Positions 22,601 to 37,600 of a stretch of 64,000 bases of DNA are shown in pieces (position 1 is the stretch's first letter; the number at the start of each line of letters is the position of its first letter). The stretch is from positions 16,108,837-16,172,836 of the forward strand of contig NC_087081.1 in the NCBI RefSeq assembly GCF_026151205.1, given 5' to 3'. Position numbers and translations under genes: made by a program. The stretch is from Bolinopsis microptera. Its lineage: Eukaryota > Ctenophora > Tentaculata > Lobata > Bolinopsidae. A model generated the notes under the pieces. That model was not told the DNA's origin. It worked only from the letters and a program-made list of their open reading frames with translations, and made no database searches.

Positions 22601-25600
22601 CGTGCACATATCATGCAACACGCTCACTGAGTGGAACCACTTCACATCTCTTGTAAAGGGTGTCGTTTTTGATTATATTAGGGTAAGTCATTCTGATGAT
22701 TTGCCTCAGATGCTTTCTGTGGCAAATATCCAGTTTACTCAGTAGCTGCTTTGAAGCTGCCCAGCAGCTACAATTATACATTAAGACGGAGACCACCTGG
22801 GCTTCGTAGATCTTAAGTCTGGTCTTAAGAGGTATGCGTTTACCTTGTTCCCAAACTTTCTTGTAGGTTTGGAAAGCAAGATTTGCCAGAATACATCGTC
22901 TTTTTATGTCCTCGTTGCTGCACAATTTGGAACCAAGTGAGATAGATGATCTCCAGGGCTCTCTTCCTCAAAGTGGCTCTCCTTTGTCATCAACTTCGTT
23001 CTTCTCGGCCAGATAGATATGTGTGAACTCTGTTTTTGATTCGTTGACAAAAAGATTCCACTCCTCCAATATCTCCTTGCATATTGGTAACATGGACTCC
23101 AAATTCTTTTTATCCACGTCTGTGAAGTCTGCGTCGTCTGCGTACTCCCACTCAAGAGGTAGCAGGTTTTCAGCAAACGGAGGGTTGGGTCTTAGATAAG
23201 ACATAAAGGCACGAAGGTGGTAAAGTGCGCCAGCCAAATACAGGGTGAAAAGGTTTCCAGACAAACTATCACCTTGGAACGCACCTATCGTGACAATGAA
23301 CTCCCCTGATACGGTAGACCTCACTTTAATCTTCAGTTTGGTACATGAGAGTAGGTACCTTACCAGTCGGATGTCGTCTTCACTACAACCAGCATCAGCA
23401 AGAAGTTCTAGCAAAACTGATCTCTTAATGGTGTCGAATGCAGATGACATATCAATACCCATTTTGTGTAGAGACCAGCGTTTCTCCTTTACAACTGAAA
23501 CTAGGATCCGTTGTGTCCAAACAATATTTGCACAGCTATGGCCAGGCTTGTAGGCATTTTGCCAAGGTCCAGTGTACTGAGAAACTTGTCTTTGAATGCG
23601 TCTAAGGACTATCATGGACAATATCTTCCTGGTGCCGTTTAAAAGACAAAGAGGGCGCAAACTTTTTAAAGGTCCACGTGGCTTACCAGGTTTTTGCAGT
23701 GGGGTAAGGAATCCTTCAGTGAATGAAGGTACATGTTCATGACGTTCAAAAGATTGATTGGTCAGTTGTGCAAATGTAGAATAGAAAATAGGTGGGGAGT
23801 GTTTAAGGAATTCGTTTGGTATACCATCAGGACCAACAGCCTTACCATTTCTTAGCTTTTTGGCAGCTTGTTCCACTTCAAAGGATGTTATGGGATTGTT
23901 TAGTGGCTGAGGACTGCCAACAAACGGCTCAAGTGGAGGTTCACTGTCTGGTCCTGTGTAGGGTTGCTCAAAATAGTTGCGTATAATGTCAGCTTTGTCA
24001 CTCTCATTATCTACCAGTTGATTCTTGTCATTAAAAACAGAGATGGAGTCTGATTTCTTGTTACCTGATAGTTGCCGGACAGCTTCAAACATTTTACGGC
24101 CGTCGTCTGTATTATTGATAGAGTCTGCAAGACTGTTTGCAACTTCTATTCTGAGAGTATTCAGTCGCTTCTTAATGTTATTTGAGAGTTTGTTAATTTT
24201 TGATCTCAAGTCTTTTCTGTCTCTGTATTCATTATTATTCAGAAGTTGTAGCAATCGTTTTCTTTCCTCTGACATTTCAACAACTTCACTATCAGAAGAG
24301 TGGTGTCTCTTTTGCTGTGGCTCGCGTAGACCCACAGTGGAGATGGCAGCAGTCTCAATACTTTTAAATAGTTTTCCGAACTGTTGACAAGTATCATTAG
24401 AAGAATAGTCAGGTTCAGATACAAGTTGGTTGATATTAACAGTAAGTGCAGATTTAAACTGTTGTTGCGCTGCAATGCTACCTACAAGAGTGGTTGTGTT
24501 GAATGCCTTCTGAGTAGTCCTCTTCTTCCTGTAGAAACTATAACGCAGGGAAAAATCTGCTTTTGCAACTACAAGCTTGTGGTCACTGCGGTGCTTAGTT
24601 CCCGCATATGACCTTGCATCAGTCAGTAGTGCTTTGCTCCTGGACTTGCAAAGTATATAGTCTATCTGTGACTACAGTTGGTGTTTAGTGTTTACCAAAA
24701 TATTTAAATTGTTCAACACATTATTGGTAAATAAGTAAAGCTTTACTCAATAAAGTAGAGTTTTGCAAAGTTTTGCTCAAGACAATCACTATCTACCTGT
24801 TTTCAAACAACTAAAAAACATTTCACCCTGGCAGGAGTGTCTGCAACACTACGAAACAGCACTGGATTACTGCAAGAGAGAGCTGCAGAATGACGAGGCT
24901 TACCTGAGCGCTATAACAGTCACTATAACTTACAACTTAGCCAGGCTCTACGAAGCCCTTCACGAGTTCGGAAAGGTTTGACTTTTTATTTAGTTGTTTC
25001 ACGGTGGTATTGTAGACATTTTAAGCGATTTTATATATAATTATATATAATATAATTATATAGGGAAAGCTAGCACTTGAAACTGAAAATATACCAGTCT
25101 TAGTGTAATTTGTTATCGACATCCATGTGGAGTGTGGGGCGTGGGGAACACGTGGGGAACACGTGGGGAGCACGTGGGGAGCACGTGGGGAACACGTGGG
25201 GAACACGTGGGGAGCTCGTGGGGAGCACGTGCTGTATATCTATACCCATCTGGCGGGCTAAATTAAATTAATTATTAAGTTAAATCAACACTATATAACT
25301 TAAACACCACCCCAGGCGGAGGATTTGTACAAGGCAGTGCTTAAAGAGCATCCCAACTACCTTGACTGTTACCTGAGGCTGGGATGTATAGCACGAGATA
25401 GGGAGCAGATATTTGAGGCTAGTAACTGGTTCAAAGATGCCCTTCAGATAAACCAGGTAAGTACTTTAGTAGCAGAGTGTTATACTGTTATAGTGCACAC
25501 TCAACTACACTCTGCTACTCTAGTAAAGGTGGTTATCTACTTTATATATCGTGGGGATGTAAATGAAGGGGACATAAGTTGAATTGTTACTGATAGCGAG

Positions 25601-28600
25601 ATAGAGTTCATAAAAGATCAGTAAATCCAAAGTGTCAAATTTTAAAAAGAGCTCCTGATGCGAATCTCCATTTCCTAGGATAACGCTGATGCTTGGACGT
25701 TGATCGGAAACCTCCACATTTCAAAACAAGAATGGGGCCCAGGCCAGAAGAAGTTTGAAAGGATTATTAAGACGACCAATGATAAAGATTCTTACTCTAT
25801 CCTCGCCATAGGTTAGTCACTTATCTGCAGATAAGTCAAATATGGGTATTTAACAGGGACGCTGATGTTACTTTCGAAGTTAGGTGCTTACTAAATAGTA
25901 AATGAATATTCATTTTACTACTATAGTAGTGTGCAAAAAGGGGGCTGGAATAGTAACTGTTCATGTTGAGTGTTATTGCATTAAGATAATAAGCCCTAAC
26001 CCTGAGGGTATACGTTAGTGTGAACTTGAGTGGTGTACCCAAATTACAATTCTGTGTTGTTCAGGTAATGTGTGGCTGCAGATGCTTTACCAGCCAACCC
26101 GGGACAGGGACAAGGAGCAAAAGTACCAGGAGCGGGCCCTGGCCTTCTTTAAACAGGTCAACTTACACTTTATCTTATAATTAATTAGCTAATTCATTAG
26201 TTAATTAATTTAATAATTCATTGATTAGTTTATTGATTTTATAATTGATTTGTTAATCGGTTTTAAAAGGATGTATGAAGTTTCCTGACATGTGGGCATA
26301 CATTGTAATTTATGTTGCCAAATTCCAAGAACTTTGGTACGTCCTGCAGAAGTTATAAAAAACGTAAAAAGAAATTTAAAAACTGAAACTGGTGCTGATA
26401 ATTACCCTTCTGTACAGGTGCTACGACAGGATCCAAGGAACATGTACGCGGCTAACGGTATTGGCTGTGTGCTTGCTGTCAAGGGACACATTCGGGAGGC
26501 GCGGGACGTCTTTGCACAGGTGCCATATCTCAAGAAATATTACTTTAGAAGCTCAGTAGCTCGGTATCCTAAGTTGACATGAATTGATCATTTTTCAGTC
26601 GGCGCGTTAAACTAAGCATGAAAATACAATTAATTATTATTATTAATTATTTAGGTACGAGAAGCTACAGCGGAAATGCCGGACGTGTGGATTAACCTGG
26701 CCCACATCTACATTGAACAGAAACAATACGTGTCTGCCATACAGGTTCTTATAGTCAATTTTAATGTTTAAGTTATATATAATAAATATAAAAGTCATAT
26801 TAAAGTTTATCTGGTCACGTTATCTCAGTTCTCATAGCGGTTCACTCTTAGCGGTAATAATATGTACAATTCATCTAACTGTTCACTCTCAGCGATAATA
26901 TTATGTAAAATTCATCAAACTGTTCATTCTCAGCGGTAATATGTACAATTCATCGAACTGTTCACTTTCAGCGGTAATAAACAATTCATCTAACTGTTCA
27001 CTTTCGTTTTTACACGATTAAAAGTTTATAAGCCTGAATTTAACAGTTGAATTAAACTACAATTTACAACTGCTTTCCATGTACAAGTAAAGCGCCTTTT
27101 CTCTCGAATCTATCTATTACTGGTGGTTAAGTGCCGGCTAGGTTCTCCGTGATTGTATGAAACCAGGTCACCGAAGAATAGAAAAAGAAGCTCGAAAGGC
27201 CTTAGACGAAGGAAGTGTCGTGGTACTAGTGGATGTGGGAGAAGAAATTCCACTTGAAGCAATAGCAGTGTTAAACAAAGGGCTAGGTTTTGTACCAACC
27301 CCAAAGGTTGACACGGAGGAGGCTCGTTTGGACATGCGCTTAACAATAAACAGAATCGTAACTGCCTCAACAAGAAGCCTCAACAGCTCACCTACAACAT
27401 CATGTGAGGACCTATCAACGCTTGATTTGGAACAGACCGCCCCAACTGGACTACCTCCACAACTATCAAGGAAGTATTACGGTAGAAAGCCCCCAAGTGA
27501 GGACCAATCCATCAATGAGATTACAAACACCATGGCAGCGGACTTAGATCAGCAACTCATTAGAGGACCTAAAACTAATCTACAGCCTAAAAACCTCAAC
27601 AAGATGGAGTCCCGTGGCCTCAAATGGTTAGAAAGAATGATCAAACATGAAAAACTTGCAATAGTTGCAGCTGACAAAGGTGGAGCCGTGTTACTAGTGG
27701 ACCCAGCTATGCTAAAGCGAAGAACACAGGAAAAGCTCGACAACCCCCTATTGTATAAAAAGCTCGCTAAAGACCCTACGCAAGACCTACACCAGGAACT
27801 ATTTGATTTATGGATCGAGGGAAAAAAGAAAAACTTTGTTACACCAAAAGAAGCTAAAGACATCATGGGTATTACCAACAATCTAAACATTGATGGTACA
27901 GTTACTAACAACAAGAGTACTTCTTCCCACTTCAAACCTGGTAAAGCTTATTTCTACCCCACCCTAAAGATCCACAAACTTCAAAAGGAAGACCTTAAAC
28001 CAGGAGTCGAACCCCCCTTCAGGCTCATCACGGCACTCCAGGATGGAATCACAAAACGCAGTGATGTTTTCCTCGCTAGCCAATACCTGAAGGATCTTGA
28101 AAAAGATTTCTGCTCTGACCTTTTGACTGATAGCACTGATGCCCTTCAATGGTTGGATTTCGTGGATAGTGAACATTCCCCAGTACAGAAGAAAGGCTTC
28201 AGATCATTTACCTACGACTTTAAGGCCCTCTATGATTCTCTAACACCACCCCTCGTCATAGAGGCCCTGAATTCCGCTATGTCATCATGCAGAGAAGATT
28301 GGTCTGAAGATTTCTGCAAATGGCTCACCAAATTGGTGGAATTGAGCCTTCGATCCTCTGCTGGGGTGTTCGATCAAAATTGGTTCATACAGCTCATCGG
28401 TATCCCTACGGGTGGATCACTATGTGTCCAAATCGCAAACATAGCAGTCTACTACCTAATGAACAAATGTGTTTATAGTAACCCAGAGCTCATGAATAAG
28501 ATCGTATCAGCCAGGCGTTACATTGACGACGGAGCAGGTTTGTTTGAGGGAACTACAGATGAGTTCAAAATTTGGATTGCAGATGTTAACAAAGCACTCC

Positions 28601-31600
28601 TCTCCCATGGCCTAATCATTGATGAATACCAAATAGAAGATCCTGGTAAATACGTATCTTTCCTTGACATAATGTTCACCTTCGATTCCTTAGGATCCCT
28701 CCAAACGGATTTGTTCATAAAACCAACAGACTCCCGTTCATATCTACATTTTAAAAGCTCCCACCCTAACCATATCTATTCCGGTATCGTGTACTCTCAA
28801 TGCCTTAGACTCAGAAGGATCATCAACTGCCAAGAACGCCTGGAAGGACATCTCAACAACCTCAAAAAAGCCTTCCTTGCCGCATGTTACCCTAGAAAAA
28901 TGATTGAGAACATCAGTAATAAGGTCCTCAACACAGCAAGATCACTGTCACGCAAAGTTCAGGCTCCGGATGACCAGACATCATTACATCTTCCAATCAG
29001 GGTCATATCTACTTATGGTAGTGATGATGATCTGGTGTCTGTGACTAAGAAGTATGAAGAACACCTCTCAAGAACGAGGAGTTTCAGTGAAAGTGACACT
29101 GCTGAAACATCCCAAGAGACCTCCTCAACATCCGCCATGCCTAGGAAGACAATTTTCAGTTACACAAAGAAAACAGGGCCAAGCCTAAAATCTCGCCTCG
29201 TCAAATTGAAAGAACTTGCTTTAGGAGCTCAACATGGCCCAACCAGCAAATGCAATGTGCCAAGATGCAAATGTTGTGAACTTGTCAAAGGCACCCGTGA
29301 ATTCAAAGTGAACGGCAAGAAGGTTAAAGCTTCCCCTGGAAACTGCCAGAGCTCAATGAAACTAATAAATCAATGAAACTAATAAATCAATGTTTTAGCT
29401 CATTTTACAAAGTCAAATATTTAAAACAATTAAAATTGTATAGTGCTCAATTTGTAAATGACTAGTTGATCTTTGCTATTGGAAGTTTGTCAAGGACTGG
29501 CAGCTAGCGGGGCAAGGAATGCACGGGCTTAGGGGCTTTTGTGCACACCAGAACACTAGCTCGGTAGATTTTTGGAAACTAGAAGGACTGAAAACTAAAA
29601 TTGTTTTTGATGGAGGCTGAGGCATGTTTTTGAGAGGGACGGTATAATAGCTTGTGGTAACAACTGGCCTTTACTTTAATAGGATGAAGTTTTAGTTTTA
29701 GGACAGGAAGAAGGCATTAAGAAGATTTGCTCTTTGTTTACAAGGCAGAATATAAGCAATGTTGGTTATAATATGTATCAATATCTAGATCTTCGTTTAT
29801 CAATTTTCACTAAATGGGTTTAAAAATTTTAATAGGGAGGGAAATTCATCAACTTTATTAAGTACCTATCAAAAATAAATCTTATATCAATGTAATATAT
29901 TAAAAATCATAATCCTAAGTCTAATAATAAATCTGTTAAAAACACTTTCTCACTACACTGCGCTCACACACGTTAGTAAGACAAAGGAAAATGCACACCC
30001 AGCTAATTTTCAATTTCAAGATAATCATTTTGGATGTGTGGACCCTAGGGTAGACTTAATGTCAAAATTTAGATTAGAGCATTCGAAATCTTTGTTTGTC
30101 CAATCAAGATCAGCATGGTTATGCTGGTTGACGAGCAGTGATTGCTTCATCCTAGACTTCAGGCAGGCCACACTTAGACAGTAGTCACGTATACCAAGCT
30201 TAGGCACAATTACGTTCCAAGTACGAGTCGTTCTGCTATTGAAGTTGTCAGGGGGGTCTGCTTGGCTTAGTATAAGGGTGGGTTTCCTACTTGAGCAGGT
30301 GAAATTTTCATGGAGGGAAATCGGAGCACGGAATTTCATGATTTTATAGAGCTCAAGGAAACAATGGTAAGTGTACAGGTTTTGGACGGCAAGTATTCCG
30401 TGTTCCTTGAACAAAGGTTTCGTGTGCTCTTTCAAGAAAAATTTTTTGTTCAGATTTTGGTTGCCAAACGGTCGAGCACGAGCACAGGTCTTAAATTTAT
30501 CTAGGTATGCCTCCCTGTCGCCAAACAGTACCCTGAGACAATATTTTTGTGCTTTGAATACAGAACTTATACGAGTTTTGGCTGCCCCACCCCAAACCGT
30601 GATACAATAGGAGAGGTGTGATTCAAATAGAGTGTAATACAACTGGCGGTGTAAGAAATCTGGGAGGGAGCAGCGTAGGCGGCAGAGAGTTGATGTTGCA
30701 TGGCTGAGAGAACGCCTAAGTGATTTTATATGTTCTTCCCAGGTTAGCTTTTCATCGATGACGACTCCCAGAAACTTAGCAGATGCAACTTGTTTTATTG
30801 GAAAGTTATCAATGGTTAGAGTATATTCAGAATTATTGTCAGTCTGGGAGGACGATGCTGGTTTAAAGTGAATGAAACAGCATTTAGACATGTTGACATG
30901 GAGTTTGTTTGCTCGCATGTAGGAATATAAACTAGCTAAAAGAGAATTACCACGCATGTATGCCTCCTTTTTAGATTTCCCAGTCACAAATACATTGGTG
31001 TCATCAGCGAAGGTGACAAATGATCCCAAACTGGAGCTGTTGGCGATATCATTAATATATAGGAGAAATAAGAGAGGTCCAAGAATCGAACCCTGAGGGA
31101 CTCCAAACTGTATTTTCAAGGCGTCAGATTTCTCACCAACAACTTCAGTATATTGTGATCTATTTGTTAAGTAACTTTTTATAAGATCATTTGCCACCCC
31201 ACGTATCCCATAGCCCTGTAATTTGACAAGTAATGTACCATGATCTATTGTATCAAAAGCTTTGCTAAGGTCTATGAATATGCCTAAGACATGATGCTTA
31301 AGTTTTAGAGATTCAGTTATAAGGTTTACTGAGTGATTAACTGCTACAGCATCAACAGCTACAACATCATTTATCTGTTCCAATGTAGTGTCTGTGGAAA
31401 GGCTTACGTCGGTCGCACAACTCGATCTCTACGGGTTAGGACTGGAGAACATAGGGTCAAATATTATAAACTTTTAAATGGTGATAAGGTAGATGAAACA
31501 AGTGATGAATATAGTTTGGGTTTACATTTGTTGGATCATGGTTTTAGACAAAGGGAAGATTTTAACAAAATTTTTAATGTGTCAATTATTGATAATTCTA

Positions 31601-34600
31601 GTCCTAAAACTTTGGATGTCCGTGAACATAAATATATTCAACTACTCAAGACTTTAAAACCTTTGGGAATTAACACTATAAATCCTTTTGGCCTTCCATT
31701 ACTCCTAACATCTTAATTTTAACTTTATAACCGTTTTAAGAGTGTTCAGATTTTTAAAGGAATTTTGGGTTTTACTAACTTTTTACAATTTCTAGGGCTT
31801 ATGTCACTGAAGATGACGCCTTGCAACATGTTTGACGATAGCCTGTAGATTGATAGTTTGATCTCAGTATTTACAACAATTCATCTAGTTTGATTGATTC
31901 AAAGGGAAACAAATTCCTCTGAAACCAGGTCACATGATGTGATGCTGGTTTCTGAGGGGCTTTATATAGATCTCACGGGTCAACTATTGTTCCCTGAACA
32001 CTTTGTGCGTGTAAAATGAAAAATATGAGATATGTTGCGAGTGTACTTGATAACTCACAGCTCTCAGGTAAGCAGCTATTGTACGAACATTGATTACTTT
32101 GACAAGCATGTTACTAGTTGATACAGTTAAAATTAGTACATTTTGTGGTGTATTTTTAGTGTCAGTATTCATTGTGAGACTTTGCGTAATGTCAGCTAAA
32201 AGTAGAAGACTTGAAGATATGTACTGTTTTTAGCTGGTAGATTGGAATATTATATAGTCTATATATATTATGAAAGGTGGTTCTTAGAGCTAATTTTACT
32301 AATTTTTAACTAATTTCACAACTAAAATTAAATACATTTATTGAGAATTATGTAATATATGTATGTGAGAAATTGTCATCAGTACAAACGGACTTTGTAA
32401 AGGTTAACAAATCCAATAACTCTATCGCTATTGGTTTTCCTGATTCAGAGGCAAGGCAAAATGCTACTCAGTTGATTGATGAAGATTCTTCAAAGGGATA
32501 TACTTTGCGTGAAGCAAAGAAGATGTATCCAAAGTTAACAATAGAGAACGTCCATAGGGACGATGCCTTCCGCAGACTTACAGCAGACGATGATGATAAA
32601 CTAAGAGATAAGTGCAGATCGCTACTGAAACCGTCCATCTTGGCCAAAAATGACGGAGTACGCAAGCTTGTGGATGCTGGTCACAAAGGGGGGGATGCAA
32701 CGTCAATTAATGTCAGTATTCCATAAAAACCCCAAACTGACATTGACATTAATTGACATTAATTGACATTAATTGACATTAATTGACATTAATTGACATT
32801 AATTGACATTAATTGACATTCATTTGTCTTGAAATTTGAGATTATCATTATTCGATAAATATTCAAGATATTCACGTCTATGTAAGTTAGACCGGTTCAA
32901 AAAAACAAAATGTCCTTGAATAATTATGAGTATGTTCTTATCTGTTGATCCTTAGGTTCAAAGACCACCAACAAAAATTTCAGCTTCAAACTCTTCCATC
33001 TTCGGTCCCCACCGGCCACGCCCATATTTTATTGGTTTCTTATACAGGTAAAATATCTAGAATCGGCTTTTTTAGTATGAAGGAGTAATGCTAGCTGTTT
33101 AAGATTCGTTATTCAAATATAAATGTCATGAAGGCATTTCGTTTAATGTGGGTTTTAAGTTCTGATGATGTTGAGAACTATGCCCTTGGATGGCCACGCC
33201 CATTTAAAGGATGAGGGGACCTTAGAAAAAGTTTTTTTCTCGTGCAAATCCTTTTATTACATTAATCGTATAAACCACTTTAGTGAAATCCGCAAAGTTG
33301 TATTTCATTCGCGCGCCGAGATATCCAGCCAAAACAATTTGAACCTGTGACGTCAATTATGTGAGTTGCTCTGATCCGCGCATATAGAAATACAGGTAAA
33401 ATGAGCGTGCGGGCCGACTAAATTACTAATTAAGAATAAATTAACAATTTACGATACTAACGAGCCTATAACCAATGGAGAGGAGACTTTTTATGACCGG
33501 TTGAAAAAAGAATTATCACCCTACGATAACCATGAGCCGAGATACACCTGGAATAAGATTGAAGTCACACAGAAAGGCATGTAAATTATGTATATTTATA
33601 GCTCCCAACGTAACACCTAGCAACTCCCTGTTTCGTACCACAGTTGATATATCAACATGTCATATCAACACAACACGGTCCTAATAAAAATGGACCGGGT
33701 AGGTATGAAATGCATTTCTTCATTCCAGTTGGACAAGCACCAAGCACCAAGCTTTTAAGTTCTAACTCACTATGTGACACTACTTCTAACGTAAGCAAGA
33801 TTTGCAACTATTACACCAAGCAATATTATACCAAGCATAGCAGACGAACACATCCACATTCGTTACGCTTTACACTCAAGTCACAGCAAACTAAAACGGT
33901 AAATTATAAATGAGTTTACAACTAAAGGCCGGTACACGCGCAGTGTCAAACCGCACGTGCGTACTCAGATAGGACTAGAGGCGCCAAGGGCCAGCTAGTA
34001 AAATGTCTTCTACTACATCATACATTCTTTTTAATTGTGTCCATATCGGGTTTCAAACAAGTCAAAACAAAATAGCAGTTTGTGGTTTAGTTAGCGGATG
34101 CTACTTATCTTAGCTATTTATAAATAGAAATACCTACTACAACTACAAGAAAGCCTTTCTGAGTTACATTTAACTATTATTATTAAAGAGAATTATTCGT
34201 AACTTAGACTAATTCAGTGCAACCAAAGATACCGCTCTCGCAAACGCCAAAGGTAACACGACGTAATTAAAACAGAACAGGACAAAATGTTGACACGAGC
34301 AAAGAGTGCGCGCGCACGTTGGTCTTAACACATAAGTGACGTCACAGCCCAAAATTGCTATCAGCCAATAGGAGCGCGGCGTGATATTGCACGAATTATC
34401 GATTTCACAGTCCGGCGTATTTTTTGATTCTACACACTTTCACAGGACTTAAACGCGAATATTTGGAAGTAAATTCTAAGGTCCCCTCATCCTTTAAGAA
34501 AATTAAATTTCGGAAAACCGTATTATTTTAGCTTTATTGTTTAATGATCTGAATTTTTTCACATTTCACATTTCCATATGTGATAGTAGTGAATAAATTG

Positions 34601-37600
34601 ATGATATAAACGTTCTAAAGTGCTAAAAATATGGTAGAACTACATAATCTCTGGTCGAAAAATATCGTGTCAATTAATGTCAGTATTCCAAAATTTTGCA
34701 AAACTGACATTGACATTAATTGACATTAATTGACATTAATTGACATTAATTCACATTAATTGACATTAATTGACATTAATTGACGTTGCATCCCCCGTCA
34801 CAAATTGGAGGTTGTGTACATGTCACGTTTTACTGAAAATAGCAAGTATTTCACATTTGCACTTAAAGTCTCTCCTGCTATCCGATCTTGCATCATGAAT
34901 GACCAAGGAAGAGCTCTTTATTTTGGAGATACCTGCCATCCTGTGTCCGATCGAGTTCATGTTGTTTCTTGTTACCATTGTCAAGGAATTGGTCACACTT
35001 CTACAAACTGTCCTACCAAGGTTGATGATCCAACTTGCTTCCGCTGCTCAGGAAACCACCTGTCTAAAGATTGCAATAACAAGTCCAAAAGTGAAGCAAA
35101 GTGCTGTGCCAGGTGCAAAAACTCGAAGAATCCCAGTGATAAAGCACAGCACAAGTCCCATAATGCAGCATCAATGAAGTGTCCAACCATTGCCAGAGAG
35201 ATACAGAGGCTAATGATGAATACAGAATATGACTCAAAAAACATGATGTGACACCAGGACACCATCACAGTCCACCCCATGCTCTGAAAATGGCAACCTT
35301 TAATGCAAGATCCATTTGCAACAAAACGGTATCTGTACTAGAGCTACTGAGAGAAGAGAACGTGGATATATGCTTCCTGACAGAGACTTGGCTGAGAGTT
35401 GATGATAAGGCCAAAATCGCTGAGGTGAAAGACCACAAATATGATATTATTAGTGCTCCAAGACGTGGGAGGGCCAGGGGTGGCGGTGTTGCCTTCATCT
35501 ATGACCCAAAGGTTGTCTCCCTGACAAGAAACAGTGTGAAGTTTAGTTCCTTTGAGGTTTTGGAAACTGTCTTCAGAGCAAAATCTCACTTGATCAGATT
35601 TTGTGTCCTTTATCGATCAACTCAAGTTTCTTCTCATAAGAAATATCAAGAAACCCGAAAAAAATTGTTTCTTGAACAGTTTTCTGATTACATGGATACC
35701 TTGATAACTAAATCTGGTATTCCTATATTAGCAGGGGATTTCAACTTTCATGTAGAGGATCCAGACTATTGGGCTAAACAATTCATGGCACTCTGTCATT
35801 CAAAAGGCTTGAAGCAGCATGTTTCCTCACCAACACACATCTCTGGCGGCACACTGGACCTAGTGGCTAGTGCTAACATTGGAATCACCGGCTGACAACT
35901 TAAACATCACAGAGCTTGAAATTGTGGAAGACACGGGCACAACGTCAGATCACTTCCTGGTTAAGTTTAGTGCACCCGAGATTGATGTGTCATCAAAGCA
36001 GCCAAGTAAGGAACAAAAAAACAGTTCGTGAGTTTAGCAAAATTGATATTGATGCTTTCAAAGCTGACATTGTACTCAACATGCCATCTCCATCCCAGCT
36101 AACTAGTTTAGATGACGCAGTCGACAAATACGATTCTGTTATATCCTCAGTTCTTAATAAGCATGCACCAGCTAAGAACATCTATTTTATACCTGGTCGT
36201 AGTGACTGGTGGAATGAAAACTGCAATGATGCCCGTAAAAAGCGCAGAGCTGCTGAAAGACTCTGGAAGAAGCATAAAGGTATGGCTGATGCTCAAGATT
36301 ATAGAGAAATCTACAGGGAAGCTTGTGTAGATACTACCTTAATCATCTCTAGAGAACGAAATCGCTATTATGAGAAACGACTTACAGATGCTAAAGGAGA
36401 TCCAAAAGCTACATACAGAATTATAAATAACCTTCTGGATAAAGATCTTTCTCGGAAGTCCCCTTCTGGGCCTACGCATCAAGCAGTTGCAGAAAGTCTC
36501 AAAAACTACTTTGACGATAAAGTAAAGAAGATTTATGGGTCTATCTCAGAGGAAAACCTGTCCAGTGCTGATAGTCAATCTGAAGACAAACCTTGTGTAA
36601 AAGAGTTAGAGATGCCTAATGATACACATAGTTCTCTACCATGCTCTGCTACAGCTTTCAGATTAGTTACTCGATCAGAGGTTCTTTCCCTGATTACTAA
36701 GACGATGAATAATAAGTCGTGTGAACTCGATCCTCTTCCAACATGGCTCCTCAAGCACTGTCTCGATGAATTGCTCCCTCATATCACCCTCATAGTTAAC
36801 CTATCCCTCCAAGAGGGCTATTTTCCACATGCTCTGAAGTCTGCTATAGTACGACCAGTCCTAAAGAAAGCCTCTCTAGATGCAGACGACTTGAAAAGCT
36901 ATAGACCTGTGAGTAACCTCAGTTTTATTTCCAAGGTTATAGAAAAGTGTGACCACTCACAGTTTTCCGAGTACCTAAATAAGAACAATCTTTTCGCAGC
37001 AAATCAATCAGGTTACCGGAAAAACATGAGCTGTGAAACTGCAGTGCTCAAGGTACATAATGATATTCTCCTCCAAGTTGACAAGAAGAGTCATACTGTT
37101 CTTCTTCTTCTTGACTTGTCAGCTGCATTTGATACCATCAATCACAAAAGACTTTTGAGACGACTCGAACATAGCTATGGATTTAGTGGTATTATTCTTC
37201 AATGGGTTGCAAGCTACCTGTCAAATCGATCCTTTATCGTTGGTGTTAAGGGTGAATATTCCTCTCTCTGTGACCTCGAGATTGGAGTTCCTCAGGGCTC
37301 AATTCTTGGTCCTATATTTTTCATCCTTTACACTAAACAGCTACAAGATATTGCAAGTATGCATGGTCTCCAAATCCATCTATATGCTGATGATACTCAG
37401 ATATACTTCTCATTTGATCCTAAAAAAGACATGGCCATTGAATCTATGAAGAGCAAATTGAAAGAATGTTTCGAGCACATCAAATCATGGATGAGTGAGA
37501 ACTACCTGAAACTCAACGACAATAAAAGTGAGATAATCGAGATCTCTACAAACTCCAAAGCCCCAAAACAAGTTGAATTCAATCTTGACAGCATATGCTC

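Larger units (their letters stand above)
27172..31919 (+). mobile_element. Penelope-like element with RT and GIY-YIG endonuclease, split by a LINE, in CTR9 intron 9
   Basis: The element is bounded by an exact 14-bp target duplication, TGAAACCAGGTCAC (27158-27171 and 31920-31933). The left frame (to about 29353) is a Penelope-type RT with motif [11 protein letters not shown], motif [14 protein letters not shown] and motif [10 protein letters not shown]. It ends in the linker zinc motif [10 protein letters not shown]. The GIY-YIG endonuclease (IYLFQC, then [13 protein letters not shown]) resumes at about 31354-31716 after a LINE insertion. The ATG at 27157 lies in the duplicated target, so the true N-terminus was lost by 5' truncation. 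The 3' terminus (31794-31919) recurs nearly identically in a lectin-gene intron at 46412-46537. Confidence 0.92.

Noticed and set aside
31794-31870. Hammerhead ribozyme in the Penelope 3' region
   Set aside because: A CTGAAGATGA-like core is present, but the second core element GAAA and the paired stems are not convincing.
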